Assembly (NCBI RefSeq): GCF_007997225.1
Contig: NZ_VORM01000006.1
Span: 62,001 to 126,000, forward strand
DNA from: Subsaximicrobium wynnwilliamsii
Lineage (GTDB): Bacteria > Bacteroidota > Bacteroidia > Flavobacteriales > Flavobacteriaceae
DNA: 64,000 nucleotides
Direction of reading: 5' to 3'
The first letter of the stretch is position 1. Every line of letters starts with the position of its first letter. This document shows positions 51,267-60,600 of this stretch, piece by piece. The notes under the pieces were generated by a model. The model was not told the DNA's origin. It ran no database searches and worked only from the letters and a program-made list of their open reading frames with translations. The position numbers were made by a program, and so were the translations under genes.

Positions 51267-51447
51267 CGCCATTTGATGCAAAAGCGCGCTTTAGATCCTT
51301 AGGGCTCAGAAAGTTTAGCATACATACTTAATCATAAGCGTTTTATCTTTAGTAATCGATAAAAACTTCACGTTTTTGCTTATTCTACCTCATGCGGAAT
51401 TTGCAATAATTACCAATTTTAGATCCATTTGAGAAAACACAGTAAAA

Positions 51448-51699
51448 ATGAGTAAAAACACATCCATATCGCTTGGGGATTATTTTGACCAATTTGTTCA
51501 AAATAGAATAACACAAGGACGGTTTAAAAACGTTAGCGAAGTGATCCGTGCCGGATTACGCCTTTTAGAAGAAGAAGAAAGTAAAGTAATCGCATTGAAA
51601 ATGGCGATTCAGGAAGGAATTGATAGTGGGGTAGCTCATGATTTCGACCCAAAAAAACATCTCGCATCTCTAAAAGCAAAAAAGCACTCGAATGGCTGA
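51448..51699 (+). CDS. parD: ParD-type antitoxin
   Basis: An 83-residue CopG/ParD protein: ribbon-helix-helix MSKNTSISLGDYFDQFVQNR, then the ParD signature FKNVSEVIRAGLRLLEEEE and a toxin-binding tail. It should bind its own promoter and neutralise ParE. The following parE overlaps its end by 8 bases. Its partner carries a nonsense mutation (see next entry), so the antitoxin is now probably without a functional cognate toxin. Confidence 0.92.
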   Translation: MSKNTSISLGDYFDQFVQNRITQGRFKNVSEVIRAGLRLLEEEESKVIALKMAIQEGIDSGVAHDFDPKKHLASLKAKKHSNG

Positions 51700-51991
51700 A
51701 TACAAGTTAACGAATAAAGCTATTGAGGATTTATCAAGAATTTGAGATTATACATTCGAAGTTTGGTCGGAAAAACAAGCTGACCACTATTACAAGGCAC
51801 TTATCTTATCATGTCAAGACATTGCAGAGCATCCCGATTTAGGAAACAACTATGAGGGAATAACGAAACAATTGCTTGGAATAAAATCAAATCGACCTAT
51901 CATTTTTTATAGAACAGTGAACGAAAGTTTTGTTGAAGTCACTAGAATCTTACATGAAAGCATGGATTTAAGACTAAGAATATTGGAATAA
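51692..51991 (+). pseudogene. parE: ParE toxin gene with in-frame TGA at codon 18
   Basis: Translation from the ATG at 51692 reads MAEYKLTNKAIEDLSRI, then TGA (51743-51745), then DYTFEVWSEKQADHYYKALI and onward to IFYRTVNESFVEVTRILHES and a normal stop at 51989-51991. The family consensus at the stop is Trp (IWDYT), so a single TGG-to-TGA change explains it. Without the stop the product would be a normal 99-residue ParE. The frame is otherwise intact, which suggests a recent loss, or a sequencing error. Confidence 0.88.
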
Positions 51992-52071
51992 AACCAGGCA
52001 TTAACTTTGAAAACACCCATTGCTGTGAGTCCCCTTAAAATTGAAGCTTTTCCAAAAATTACGTTTCACCT

Positions 52072-52172
52072 ATTCGGGTTTTTTTAGGATCATCGCAAAT
52101 TGAGGAATGCACAAGTTGATTTGAAGTAGGTCCATTTGATGCGGAAGTCCGTTTACATCTTTTGACTCAAAA
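52072..52172 (+). pseudogene. Decayed copy of the end of the coiled-coil protein gene
   Basis: It aligns with 51209-51309: ATCATCGCAAATTGAGGAA versus CCATCGCAAATTGGGGAA, GCACAAGTTGATTTGAAGTA in both, and CCATTTGATGC in both. It includes the stop codon and about 40 bases downstream. Together with the intact gene end it flanks the parDE cassette as an imperfect direct repeat. Confidence 0.8.
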
Positions 52173-52326
52173 GATACCGAATTGAGCTAATGCCCATTGA
52201 AATCCAGAGTATTTAAAAGCCAAACTTGAGCATGTTGAATAGCTCAATTGGACATCAACATAATTTTATAGTATCCAGATTGATACCCGATTACTGAAAG
52301 TGTGTCACGAATAAAATACAAAGGCC

Positions 52327-52506
52327 ATGGAAACTAAAAGTTGGAAAGAAATAAAAGACAGCGTTTACGGAAAAAAAGGAACTGACCGCAGAGATGCGCT
52401 TGATAGCGATTTTGAATCACTCAAAATTCGTTCACTTTCAAGAATGATTCCAAAGAAAAAAACCGAAATCAATAAGCTCGGGGCAAACCCACAAGGTATA
52501 AATTGA
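52327..52506 (+). pseudogene. Truncated HigA-like XRE antitoxin
   Basis: The first ~36 codons, METKSWKEIKDSVYGKKGTD and RRDALDSDFESLKI, match the N-terminal arm of HigA-type antitoxins. The helix-turn-helix domain that should follow is missing: from about codon 41 the frame runs into the dispersed repeat (52445-52567) and ends at a TGA at 52504. No HigB-like toxin frame is recognisable upstream. It is a remnant rather than a working gene. Confidence 0.65.
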
Positions 52507-52567
52507 AAGATGTGCTTTGTGTTTCGAGGCAAGCCTCGGGAAATAAAACCCTTTGGAGGGATTCAAG
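52445..52567. repeat. Dispersed ~105-base repeat, copy 2
   Basis: It aligns with 29525-29632 (AATCAATAAGCTC, AATTGAAAGATG, TTTCGAG, AGCCTCGGG, AATAAAACCCT). It interrupts a HigA-like gene, so it has entered or spread within genes. The region 52568-52768 after it holds no credible gene. Confidence 0.75.
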
Positions 52568-52769
52568 AAGGCCTTAGGGATGTTTGACAAAAACCAAACT
52601 ATATTTTTGAAGCAAAACATTGGAAGTGGTTTGGCATCGTAGATCGCATTTGATGCCAAGGTTTGCATCTAAACCTAAATTTCAATCAAATCCCTTACAA
52701 AAATCGCTTTCAAACGTATTTCTTTTCATTTCACAAACAATAACCAATCGCAACTCCATAATTTCCCCA

Positions 52770-52806
52770 AAACCGCCGCGTTTATCGAAGCGGTTTTTTA
52801 TTTTTG
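52770..52806 (+). promoter_or_regulatory. Hairpin with T tract merging into the glyS promoter
   Basis: The stem AAACCGC/GCGGTTT (52770-52796) is followed by TTTATTTTTG. The last eight bases TATTTTTG (52799-52806) match the TAnnTTTG promoter element and end only four bases before the glyS ATG. A terminator for upstream transcription and the -7 element of glyS thus share bases. A start of transcription at about 52811-52814 would make the mRNA leaderless. Confidence 0.45.
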
Positions 52807-52810
52807 CATC

Positions 52811-54352
52811 ATGGCAAACGACGATCAATTCAAAAAAGTAATCTCTCACGCAAAGGAGTATGGTTACGTCTTTCAAAGTAGTGAAATCTACGATGGTTTA
52901 AGCGCAGTTTATGATTACGCGCAAAATGGAGCAGAGCTCAAGAAAAACATACGTGACTATTGGTGGAAGGCCATGGTGCAAATGCATGACAATATTGTGG
53001 GCATCGATGCCTCTATTTTTATGCACCCCACCACTTGGAAGGCTTCCGGACACGTGGACGCTTTTAACGACCCCTTGATTGACAATAAGGACTCCAAAAA
53101 ACGCTACCGTGCCGATGTTTTGGTCGAAGACTATTGCGCCAAGATTGAGGCCAAGATTGACAAAGAAGTCGCTAAGGCCGAAAAACGCTTTGGAGATGCC
53201 TTCAATAAAGAAGAATTTGTAAGTACCAACCCCAGAGTGCTTCGTTATACTGAAGACATTGAAACTACACTGAAACGTTTGGGCAAATCTTTATCTAATG
53301 AAGACCTGACCGATGTAAAAGCGCTCATTGAGGAATTGGAAATTGCCGATCCCATGACCGGCTCTCGCAACTGGACCGATGTGAAACAATTTAACCTCAT
53401 GTTTGGCACTAAATTGGGAGCTTCCGCAGAACATGCGATGGATCTTTATTTGAGACCGGAAACTGCGCAGGGTATTTTCGTCAATTTTTCCAACGTTCAA
53501 AAATCAGGACGTATGAAAATTCCTTTTGGGATTGCCCAAACCGGAAAAGCCTTTAGAAACGAGATTGTCGCAAGACAATTCATTTTTAGAATGCGTGAGT
53601 TTGAACAAATGGAAATGCAGTTTTTCATCAAACCAGGCACTCAAATGGAGTGGTTTGAGTATTGGAAGGAACACCGCATGAAGTGGCATTTGTCACTTGG
53701 TCTGGGCAAAGAGAATTACCGTTTTCACGCTCACGAAAAATTGGCACATTATGCAGATGCGGCCACCGATATCGAATTCAAATTTCCGTTTGGCTTTAAG
53801 GAATTGGAAGGCATTCACTCCCGTACCGATTTCGATTTGAAACAGCATGAAAAACACTCTGGCAAAAAACTACAGTATTTTGACCATGAGGAAAATGCAA
53901 GCTACACGCCTTATGTATTGGAAACCTCGATTGGGTTGGATCGTATGTTCTTAGCAATTTTTTCAAACGCTTTGGAAGACGAAACTTTGGAAGATGGCAG
54001 CACAAGAACTGTATTGAAATTACCTGCCGTGTTAGCGCCTGTGAAAGCAGCTATTTTACCACTGGTTAAAAAAGATGGTTTGCCAGAAATTGCCAAACAA
54101 ATCTTTGAAGATCTCAAATGGGATTTCAATGTGGATTATGACGAAAAAGATGCTGTGGGCAGACGCTACCGACGCCAAGACGCCAACGGAACGCCATTTT
54201 GCATTACGGTTGACCACGATACTTTAGAAGACAATACAGTGACCATTCGTCATCGGGATTCGATGGAGCAACAACGCGTCAAGATCGAAGATTTGACTGG
54301 CATCATTAAAAAAGAAGTGGATGTGAAGCATTGGTTAAAAAAGATGGCATAA
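52811..54352 (+). CDS. glyS: Glycine--tRNA ligase
   Basis: The 513-residue class II synthetase of the single-chain (alpha2, eukaryote/archaea-like) type has AKEYGYVFQSSEIYDGLSAV, LYLRPETAQGIFVNFSNVQK (motif 2 region), FEQMEMQFFI, and the motif 3 TSIGLDRMFLAIF, then an anticodon-binding domain (VLAPVKAAILPLV). It charges tRNA-Gly. The start is supported by the family N-terminus. A perfect terminator follows. The leader is extremely short or absent. Confidence 0.96.
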   Translation: MANDDQFKKVISHAKEYGYVFQSSEIYDGLSAVYDYAQNGAELKKNIRDYWWKAMVQMHDNIVGIDASIFMHPTTWKASGHVDAFNDPLIDNKDSKKRYRADVLVEDYCAKIEAKIDKEVAKAEKRFGDAFNKEEFVSTNPRVLRYTEDIETTLKRLGKSLSNEDLTDVKALIEELEIADPMTGSRNWTDVKQFNLMFGTKLGASAEHAMDLYLRPETAQGIFVNFSNVQKSGRMKIPFGIAQTGKAFRNEIVARQFIFRMREFEQMEMQFFIKPGTQMEWFEYWKEHRMKWHLSLGLGKENYRFHAHEKLAHYADAATDIEFKFPFGFKELEGIHSRTDFDLKQHEKHSGKKLQYFDHEENASYTPYVLETSIGLDRMFLAIFSNALEDETLEDGSTRTVLKLPAVLAPVKAAILPLVKKDGLPEIAKQIFEDLKWDFNVDYDEKDAVGRRYRRQDANGTPFCITVDHDTLEDNTVTIRHRDSMEQQRVKIEDLTGIIKKEVDVKHWLKKMA

Positions 54353-54391
54353 TCAATTTTTACTGCCGCAGGCATTTTATACAAAAATTAG

Positions 54392-54421
54392 GAATCCCAA
54401 ACTAAATTGTTTGGGATTCTT
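54392..54421 (+). terminator. Terminator of glyS
   Basis: Perfect 11-base stem GAATCCCAAAC / GTTTGGGATTC with TT following, 39 bases after the stop. The rest of the spacer to 54647 holds nothing recognisable. Confidence 0.85.
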
Positions 54422-54647
54422 TATTTGTTAGGTTCTAGCACCTATGTCTTGGGGATAACCGCTTCAATATATTCAATAAAAAATAACTATTGATTTAAGC
54501 TAAATGTTATCTCGGTAAAATTTAAACATCAGATAAGTAAATCAATTTTCAGGTCACAATATTCATTAATCTTATGTCCTTCCGGCGGCATCTGTTTCAG
54601 ATTGCCTCCAAAAACGAATAGCAACAGCCTGTACATTACACTTAATC

Positions 54648-55208
54648 TTAAAAGCGGTAGCCACAATTAAACCCCAACTTTCCGACTAGTTGGTTAACAT
54701 CCGAATCACTATTATTGATTAAATTTCTACCCAAACCTGCATTAAGTTCAAAGACAAATCCATCTTTTGTAACCCATTTTCCACCAAGACCAAAGCCAAG
54801 CGCCACGTTGGTGATATTTTTCTCCTCTATTACAAGCCTTGGGTCAAATTCGCTACCTGTAAAGTAGCGCTGTCTCTCATCATAAGATATTACCATCCCG
54901 AAGCCTTCGAGGAAAAAACCTGCAGCGTGCTTTTTTCCGAAGAACATACGGTAATAAGGCGACAAGTAGTAATTTAGGTCTGAATCGAAATTTTCTTGGT
55001 CATAGGTAATAAGCATTGAAATCCCAACCGATGAGCTTTCGCTTAAATTTCTTTCATAACTTGGCTCTATAGCCCCAAGTAAAAGAAAAAGCGCATTGAT
55101 TTTGATTTCATTGTCCTTTTTATAAGGGTCTTGTAAGGAGTCATTTTGAGCGAATGCTAAAGTCACGAGCGCTAAGCTGAGCATGACAGACAAACAGATT
55201 TTTTTCAT
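54648..55208 (-). CDS. DUF3575-like outer-membrane protein
   Basis: The 186-residue secreted protein (signal peptide MKKICLSVMLSLALVTLAFA) is a small predicted beta-barrel: KINALFLLLGAIEPSYERNL, YYLSPYYRMFFGKKHAAGFF, LGFGLGGKWVTKDGFVFELN, ending FNCGYRF. It resembles DUF3575 proteins. The neighbour at 55388-55966 has the same plan, so the two are paralogs about 180 bases apart. Function is unknown. Confidence 0.75.
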   Translation of the reverse strand: MKKICLSVMLSLALVTLAFAQNDSLQDPYKKDNEIKINALFLLLGAIEPSYERNLSESSSVGISMLITYDQENFDSDLNYYLSPYYRMFFGKKHAAGFFLEGFGMVISYDERQRYFTGSEFDPRLVIEEKNITNVALGFGLGGKWVTKDGFVFELNAGLGRNLINNSDSDVNQLVGKLGFNCGYRF

Positions 55209-55387
55209 GAATAGGTTAATTGAGTTTGAGTTTTTTTTGGGACAATGACTTTGTCATCATTATAATTGATAAGTACAAAAAGACCAAAAACCAGAGATTA
55301 AAAATATCAAAGTGAAGAGAAAAACACTTAGTTATTCTAAAATCTTGGTTCTTGATTGTACAATATTGATGCTCTAAACTAAAATCC

Positions 55388-55966
55388 TTAAAATCTATAG
55401 CCCAAAATCACTCCAAAACGCGCTTCTAAATTATCGATGTATTCGTCATTCACATTGCCAAGATTCCTGGCAATCTCTCCGTTGAGGGTCAAGGTGAATT
55501 TATTGTTGAACATCCATTTGTGCCCAAGCCCAAAACCTGCTGAAACACCACTCACATCGTACGTATAGTCTTGTTCATTAAAAGAATCCGTATTATAGTC
55601 AAAATAACCATAATCGTCAACAGTTACCTCACCTGTTCTCAATCGCACTTGTGGGTAAAAGAAAAAGCCCGCGTGTTGTTTTTCTTTTGAAAAATAGATG
55701 AGATAGGCAGCTTTTAGACTTACCGCTGTGGTTTTTTCTAAATAACCTGCATCGTAATAACCAAAGGTATCAAAGAAGGTAACGCCAACAAAAAGGGATT
55801 GGTTTTTTTCGAACAAGCGTTCGTAATTCACATTTAGCGATCCTGCGATTACCAAATCCAAAAGATTGGTTGAGATCTCGCTTTTTTTAATCAATTCGGT
55901 GTCGGTTTCCTGAGAGAACGAAACCATTGACGCACAGAGTAACAGCGTTAAACAGAGGTTTTTCAT
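55388..55966 (-). CDS. DUF3575-like outer-membrane protein, paralog
   Basis: The 192-residue protein has a signal peptide (MKNLCLTLLLCASMVSFSQ) and the pattern shared with the gene at 54648: EISTNLLDLVIAGSLNVNYE, KQHAGFFFYPQVRLR, GFGLGHKWMFNNKFTLTLNG and a final GVILGYRF. It is predicted to be a small outer-membrane barrel. The low identity between the two indicates an old duplication. Confidence 0.75.
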   Translation of the reverse strand: MKNLCLTLLLCASMVSFSQETDTELIKKSEISTNLLDLVIAGSLNVNYERLFEKNQSLFVGVTFFDTFGYYDAGYLEKTTAVSLKAAYLIYFSKEKQHAGFFFYPQVRLRTGEVTVDDYGYFDYNTDSFNEQDYTYDVSGVSAGFGLGHKWMFNNKFTLTLNGEIARNLGNVNDEYIDNLEARFGVILGYRF

Positions 55967-56073
55967 AATATAGCTTAGTTAAGGTTATGTTTAATTTTGG
56001 TAAGTCTTTACCTACCTTTTTGAAGATGCAATAATAGCGAAAAGGTTGCTTCAAAAAAATTTTATTTTGAAAA

Positions 56074-59000
56074 TTAGAAATAAGCCTTCAGCTGCACGGT
56101 TCCTGTATGGATGGTTTTTGAGGTTTCTGTTTTTCTTCCGAAGTAATTGAGATTCAAATCGAGAAACTGGGTCAGTTTTTTCTGTGCCAACAAGCTCCAA
56201 GTAAAATTATTTCCCGGTTGCAAACCCTCAAGAATTTGATAGGATACTGGTGTGTTGGCATTGCCCGTGAATTCGTTTTTAAAGAAATTCACTTCGCCCG
56301 TTAGCGCCACTTGGTTGGTGCTGTTGTAGGTAAAAGACATGCCGTAGTTATTTTGCAACAATTGCTCCATCTCGCCAATGCCATTGTCTTTTGAAGTGTA
56401 TTGGTAAAATATATCAAAGCGCGCATTTTCATTGAAAATATAGGATAATTTGGGCTGTAATCGCAGCTCTTCCAACTCGTAATTTCGGCTGGAGAAATTT
56501 TCACTTTCTGAAGTGTTCTTTTCAACGCTCGATTTTAGATTCATCAACCAACTCGTCGCAAACTTATGGTTGAACTGCAATTGGTGGCTTCGCAAATTGT
56601 TCTGCTGAAAACCTATAGACAGCACGTTTCTGGTTTTATTGTTCAAAAAGGTATAGGACGTGGTGTAACGTTGCTTCCCACGGTTGTAAAAGAGCACATT
56701 ACGAATGCTCTTGTTGAGTGCCAATTGGTTGTCATCATTTGAGGAAAAGGGATTCAAATCAAAAGTATTGCCATCGCGCTTATTCTTGCGATCCACCAAA
56801 AATGAGGTTTGGTTATAAAAATGGGATAGGGATTTTCGCCATGCATTTTCAGATTCGCTCCATTGCTGTGGATTGAGGGTCAAGGTTTGGCTAAATCTAT
56901 TTTGGTGAGTTTTCACAAATACCTGATTGGGCAACAAGACCCTTATAAAACTGCCTTGGTCTGCAAATTGGGCGAGTTCAAACTCATTGAGCTCCTGGAT
57001 GCCATTGTCATTGTAATCAATCCAAGTGTAAGCGCCTTGCCCTGGCTCAACCTCAACATAAGTAAAATCCTGCTGTGCCAAACTTCCAGAATTAGTCTCA
57101 AAAATGCTGTTGAAGCTAATGCCATTATTGAAGAGTTGCTGGTTGTAATTAAGCCTGGAGTTGAGGGACCGCTCATCTTCAAAGGCAGGGTCATCACTTT
57201 TTAAAGTCCGGTAATTCACGTAAATGCCCAGATTGGTATTTTGATTCTGAATCAATTTGGAGTCCAGATAATAGGTATTTGATTTGTTGACACGCTCCAC
57301 ACGATTTGCCCGCAAACTATCGTTGACACGGTATTTATAGCCCACTTCCACAAAAACGCCAGTGCTATCACCATAACCTGTGAAAGCTTCGTAAGAGTGG
57401 AACCGCTGGCTCAAATTGGTCAATAAATCGGTTTCCTTTTCTCGTTGCTCATTGTCCTCCAAAGCGATTTTTGTGCCTACCCATTGTTTGTTGAAGCTAT
57501 AAGTTACCCGATTGTAGGATCTTAGAAACCTAGTGTTTGAAAGGCTGGTACTGTTGTTCAAAATACTGGAATGGGTATAGATGCTCCAGCGTTTCAAGAA
57601 CAAATTCGCCAAGAGGTTGTGGCGATTCCCGTTGAAATTTTCAGAATAATTGAGATGTTCAAATTTATAATTCGCGATGCCTTTTTGAGGATGAACCAGT
57701 TCCGCTCCAGAGGTAAGCAGCATTTGGTTACCCAAGGGATCCTCAAGGCTCCAATCCCGATCGAATTCTGCGCGATACAAACGCTGGACGGTCTTGAAAT
57801 TCTCATGGATCACATCTGCATCGGCATAGACGTTGAGATTCCATAAGCTATCGGTTTGAATGATGTTCTGCTTGACGCCAATTTTCCCGGCAAAACCATC
57901 GTTATCGGCATCGTCTAGGCTTGAAAACAGATTGATGTCGTTCTTGCTACCCACCAGTTCAAAATAGAGTTCGGTTTTTTCTGAAGGCGCATAGCGTCCG
58001 TTCACAACAGCGACCTGTAATTTTTCAGGCGCAATCAATTTAACGATAGGCGCGTAATTTCCCTGCGGAATGCCATCAATTGCTGCCACATACTCATAAA
58101 TATTTTCCACCGCATTATTGCTTATCAAGATATAATCGCCTTGATTGTCACCCACCAAACTGAATTTCACGCTGAACAATTGGTCTTCCGGATTATTTGA
58201 GAACACCAAAGCTTCCGCGCCATTGATGAGTTCCTTTGTATAGAGAATGCGGTTTTCACTAAAAGCCTGTTCCACTGCGGAAGGTGCGACCATCAAAGCT
58301 TGGTCATCACCGGCCTCGCTCAAAAGGCCCACTTGTTCCGAAGACAGGTTTTGCTGTAGCGGTTGATTTTTGGCATCGGTTTCCGAATAGACTGAAACAC
58401 CCAATTTAAATTTTTCAGTCGTATGGCTTCCTCCACCAAAAACAATAAATCGGCTGTAATTGCGCTCACTGTATTGGTAATCTACGGTGATGCGCATTTC
58501 TGAAGTGATGGGATACGTGGCGTTGAAAATAATCTCACCCGCATTATAATCAATGATGTAGTCATCATTCTCGCCACGTTCTAAGGCAATGCCATTCACA
58601 TACACGGTCTCACTACCTGAAACGATGAGCACAAACAATTCGTTATTGGGACCGCGCAATTTGTAAGGCCCTTGGTTGCCTTCCTGAGCAATAAATTGAC
58701 TGGTGGTAAATTGACCCCGCACCAAGGCACCCGAAGCGAAGATGTTGGTCTTGGCATCTTCGTCGCCCAAGTTCACATTGACCAGCAAACCCTGTACCCG
58801 CTTGGTAAAACTGGCGAAATAACTGTCGTTATTTACCAAATCGATATCTCCGGCCCTAATGTTCCAACGGTCGCTGAACAGCTCAATAAAGACTTGATCA
58901 AACTCATCCAAACGCTGGGAATAGCCGCTTTCCTGCAAGGGGATGTTGGCATCTTGTATGGAAGCCCGCAAGGACACCTTATCGCTTAGTTTTCCTGAGA

Positions 59001-59484
59001 TCTGTAAATCCAATTCACTGTTGAGTACCGAGTTTTGATTGTTGCCAATGGTCACGCCACGAGAGATGCTTCCGGAGGTACTCAAGCCATCAAAGGGTGT
59101 AAAGGCATTTTCAAGATTGGATTGGTTGAGCTTGTACAAACGTTGGAGATCGTTGGTATTATTAACGATGATCTTATCGTCTAGCAAAAAATACTTCCGT
59201 GTTAGAAAATCGGGGTAGCGCAGATAAGCGATTTCAACGGAATCGGTTGCCACCGGTTTTTTAAAGGTCAACAGGGCTTTTGAAAAATCAATTTTGTAAA
59301 AAGCAGTGTCTATTGAAGAACCATCCTTGCGCTTCAACAAAAACCAGGACGGATTTATACTTACCGAATCCACCCGAATGGAATCACGAGCCGCCATTTT
59401 TTGGGTTCTATAATTACTGCTTGGCTCTTGCGCAAATGCAGAGCTAGCCACTATAAAACTCATGAAAAACAACACTAATCTCAT
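56074..59484 (-). CDS. Very large outer-membrane beta-barrel protein, unknown
   Basis: The 1136-residue protein has a signal peptide (MRLVLFFMSFIVASSAFAQ), an N-terminal beta region, and segments like NDDYIIDYNAGEIIFNATYP and ITSEMRITVDYQYSER that recur in SprA-like and other giant Bacteroidota barrels. The rest consists of ~40 amphipathic strands ending VQLKAYF. It has no TonB plug and no TonB box. It is conserved-looking but of unknown function; a translocon or lipid/protein export barrel is possible. It is the sole gene between the DUF3575 pair and xth. Confidence 0.75.
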   Translation of the reverse strand: MRLVLFFMSFIVASSAFAQEPSSNYRTQKMAARDSIRVDSVSINPSWFLLKRKDGSSIDTAFYKIDFSKALLTFKKPVATDSVEIAYLRYPDFLTRKYFLLDDKIIVNNTNDLQRLYKLNQSNLENAFTPFDGLSTSGSISRGVTIGNNQNSVLNSELDLQISGKLSDKVSLRASIQDANIPLQESGYSQRLDEFDQVFIELFSDRWNIRAGDIDLVNNDSYFASFTKRVQGLLVNVNLGDEDAKTNIFASGALVRGQFTTSQFIAQEGNQGPYKLRGPNNELFVLIVSGSETVYVNGIALERGENDDYIIDYNAGEIIFNATYPITSEMRITVDYQYSERNYSRFIVFGGGSHTTEKFKLGVSVYSETDAKNQPLQQNLSSEQVGLLSEAGDDQALMVAPSAVEQAFSENRILYTKELINGAEALVFSNNPEDQLFSVKFSLVGDNQGDYILISNNAVENIYEYVAAIDGIPQGNYAPIVKLIAPEKLQVAVVNGRYAPSEKTELYFELVGSKNDINLFSSLDDADNDGFAGKIGVKQNIIQTDSLWNLNVYADADVIHENFKTVQRLYRAEFDRDWSLEDPLGNQMLLTSGAELVHPQKGIANYKFEHLNYSENFNGNRHNLLANLFLKRWSIYTHSSILNNSTSLSNTRFLRSYNRVTYSFNKQWVGTKIALEDNEQREKETDLLTNLSQRFHSYEAFTGYGDSTGVFVEVGYKYRVNDSLRANRVERVNKSNTYYLDSKLIQNQNTNLGIYVNYRTLKSDDPAFEDERSLNSRLNYNQQLFNNGISFNSIFETNSGSLAQQDFTYVEVEPGQGAYTWIDYNDNGIQELNEFELAQFADQGSFIRVLLPNQVFVKTHQNRFSQTLTLNPQQWSESENAWRKSLSHFYNQTSFLVDRKNKRDGNTFDLNPFSSNDDNQLALNKSIRNVLFYNRGKQRYTTSYTFLNNKTRNVLSIGFQQNNLRSHQLQFNHKFATSWLMNLKSSVEKNTSESENFSSRNYELEELRLQPKLSYIFNENARFDIFYQYTSKDNGIGEMEQLLQNNYGMSFTYNSTNQVALTGEVNFFKNEFTGNANTPVSYQILEGLQPGNNFTWSLLAQKKLTQFLDLNLNYFGRKTETSKTIHTGTVQLKAYF

Positions 59485-59716
59485 TCAATATATAAACTTG
59501 TAAAAGCAAGAATTATTTTATCGTTAAAACTGCTTTAAAAATCACGTGTAAAAGTACAGTATTATTTATTTTTGGCTGGGAAAGTTCGAGGTTCAGGCTT
59601 ATTGCTTAAATCCATAAAGCGGCCTTTTGCTTACGCACTATTTGTGTTGTCAATACCTTTTTCAGAACTAGAGACAATCTTAATACTTTGTCCTATAATA
59701 CTTAATACCAATTCAC

Positions 59717-60481
59717 ATGAAAATCATCTCTTACAATGTCAACGGAATTCGAGCAGCCATGCGCAAAGGCTTGGTTGATTGGTTACAATCTGTCAATGCC
59801 GATGTAGTTTGTCTCCAAGAAATCAAGGCCAACGAAGATCAAGTAGAGATCGACGCGATTGAAGCAGCGGGTTACAAATACAATTATTGGTTTAGCGCCC
59901 AAAAGAAAGGTTATAGTGGCGTGGCGATTTTGAGTAAAATCAAACCGAATCATGTTGCATATGGCACGGGCATCGCGTCCATGGATTTTGAGGGTCGAAA
60001 CATTAGAGCAGATTTTGACGGTGTGTCTGTGATGAGTTTGTATTTGCCTTCTGGCACCAATGATGCCCGCTTGGACCATAAATTGGACTATATGGCCTTA
60101 TTTCAAGACTATATTGATGAGTTGAAAATCGAATTACCCAATTTGCTCATCTGTGGCGATTATAACATTTGCCACGAGGCGATTGACATCCACAACCCTG
60201 TGGGACTCAAAAACACCTCTGGATTTCTACCGGTGGAGCGTGAATGGATTGGCAGCTTTTTAGAGAATGGGTTTATAGATTCCTTTAGGCAATTCAACCA
60301 AGAACCACATAATTATACTTGGTGGAGCTATAGGGCGAATGCTAGAGCAAATAATAAAGGCTGGCGTTTGGATTATGGATTAGTTACAGAGCCTTTACAA
60401 GAAAAACTAAAACGTAGCGTTATCCTATCGGATGCGGTGCATAGTGACCACTGTCCGATTTTGGTGGAACTGGAGATGTAA
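59717..60481 (+). CDS. xth: Exodeoxyribonuclease III
   Basis: The 254-residue AP endonuclease/3' exonuclease has MKIISYNVNGIRAAMRKGLV, VCLQEIKANEDQ (metal-binding Glu), LLICGDYNICH, TWWSYRANARANNKGWRLDY and the catalytic SDHCPILVEL. It acts in base excision repair at abasic sites, complementing mutY in this window. Confidence 0.96.
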   Translation: MKIISYNVNGIRAAMRKGLVDWLQSVNADVVCLQEIKANEDQVEIDAIEAAGYKYNYWFSAQKKGYSGVAILSKIKPNHVAYGTGIASMDFEGRNIRADFDGVSVMSLYLPSGTNDARLDHKLDYMALFQDYIDELKIELPNLLICGDYNICHEAIDIHNPVGLKNTSGFLPVEREWIGSFLENGFIDSFRQFNQEPHNYTWWSYRANARANNKGWRLDYGLVTEPLQEKLKRSVILSDAVHSDHCPILVELEM

Positions 60482-60600
60482 GAAGGCTTCAGCAATCAGT
60501 CGCAGTCGCAGTCACATAATTTTTGAAATAAAAACAAAATTAGCTCTAAATCCTAAACCAGTGAAAATCCGTTTAGATACGTTTAAATACGTTTTGTACA

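Noticed and set aside
52438-52668. Open frame on the minus strand at the second repeat copy
   Set aside because: It matches the first only through the repeat DNA; there is no start or upstream signal, and the context is a graveyard of broken genes.
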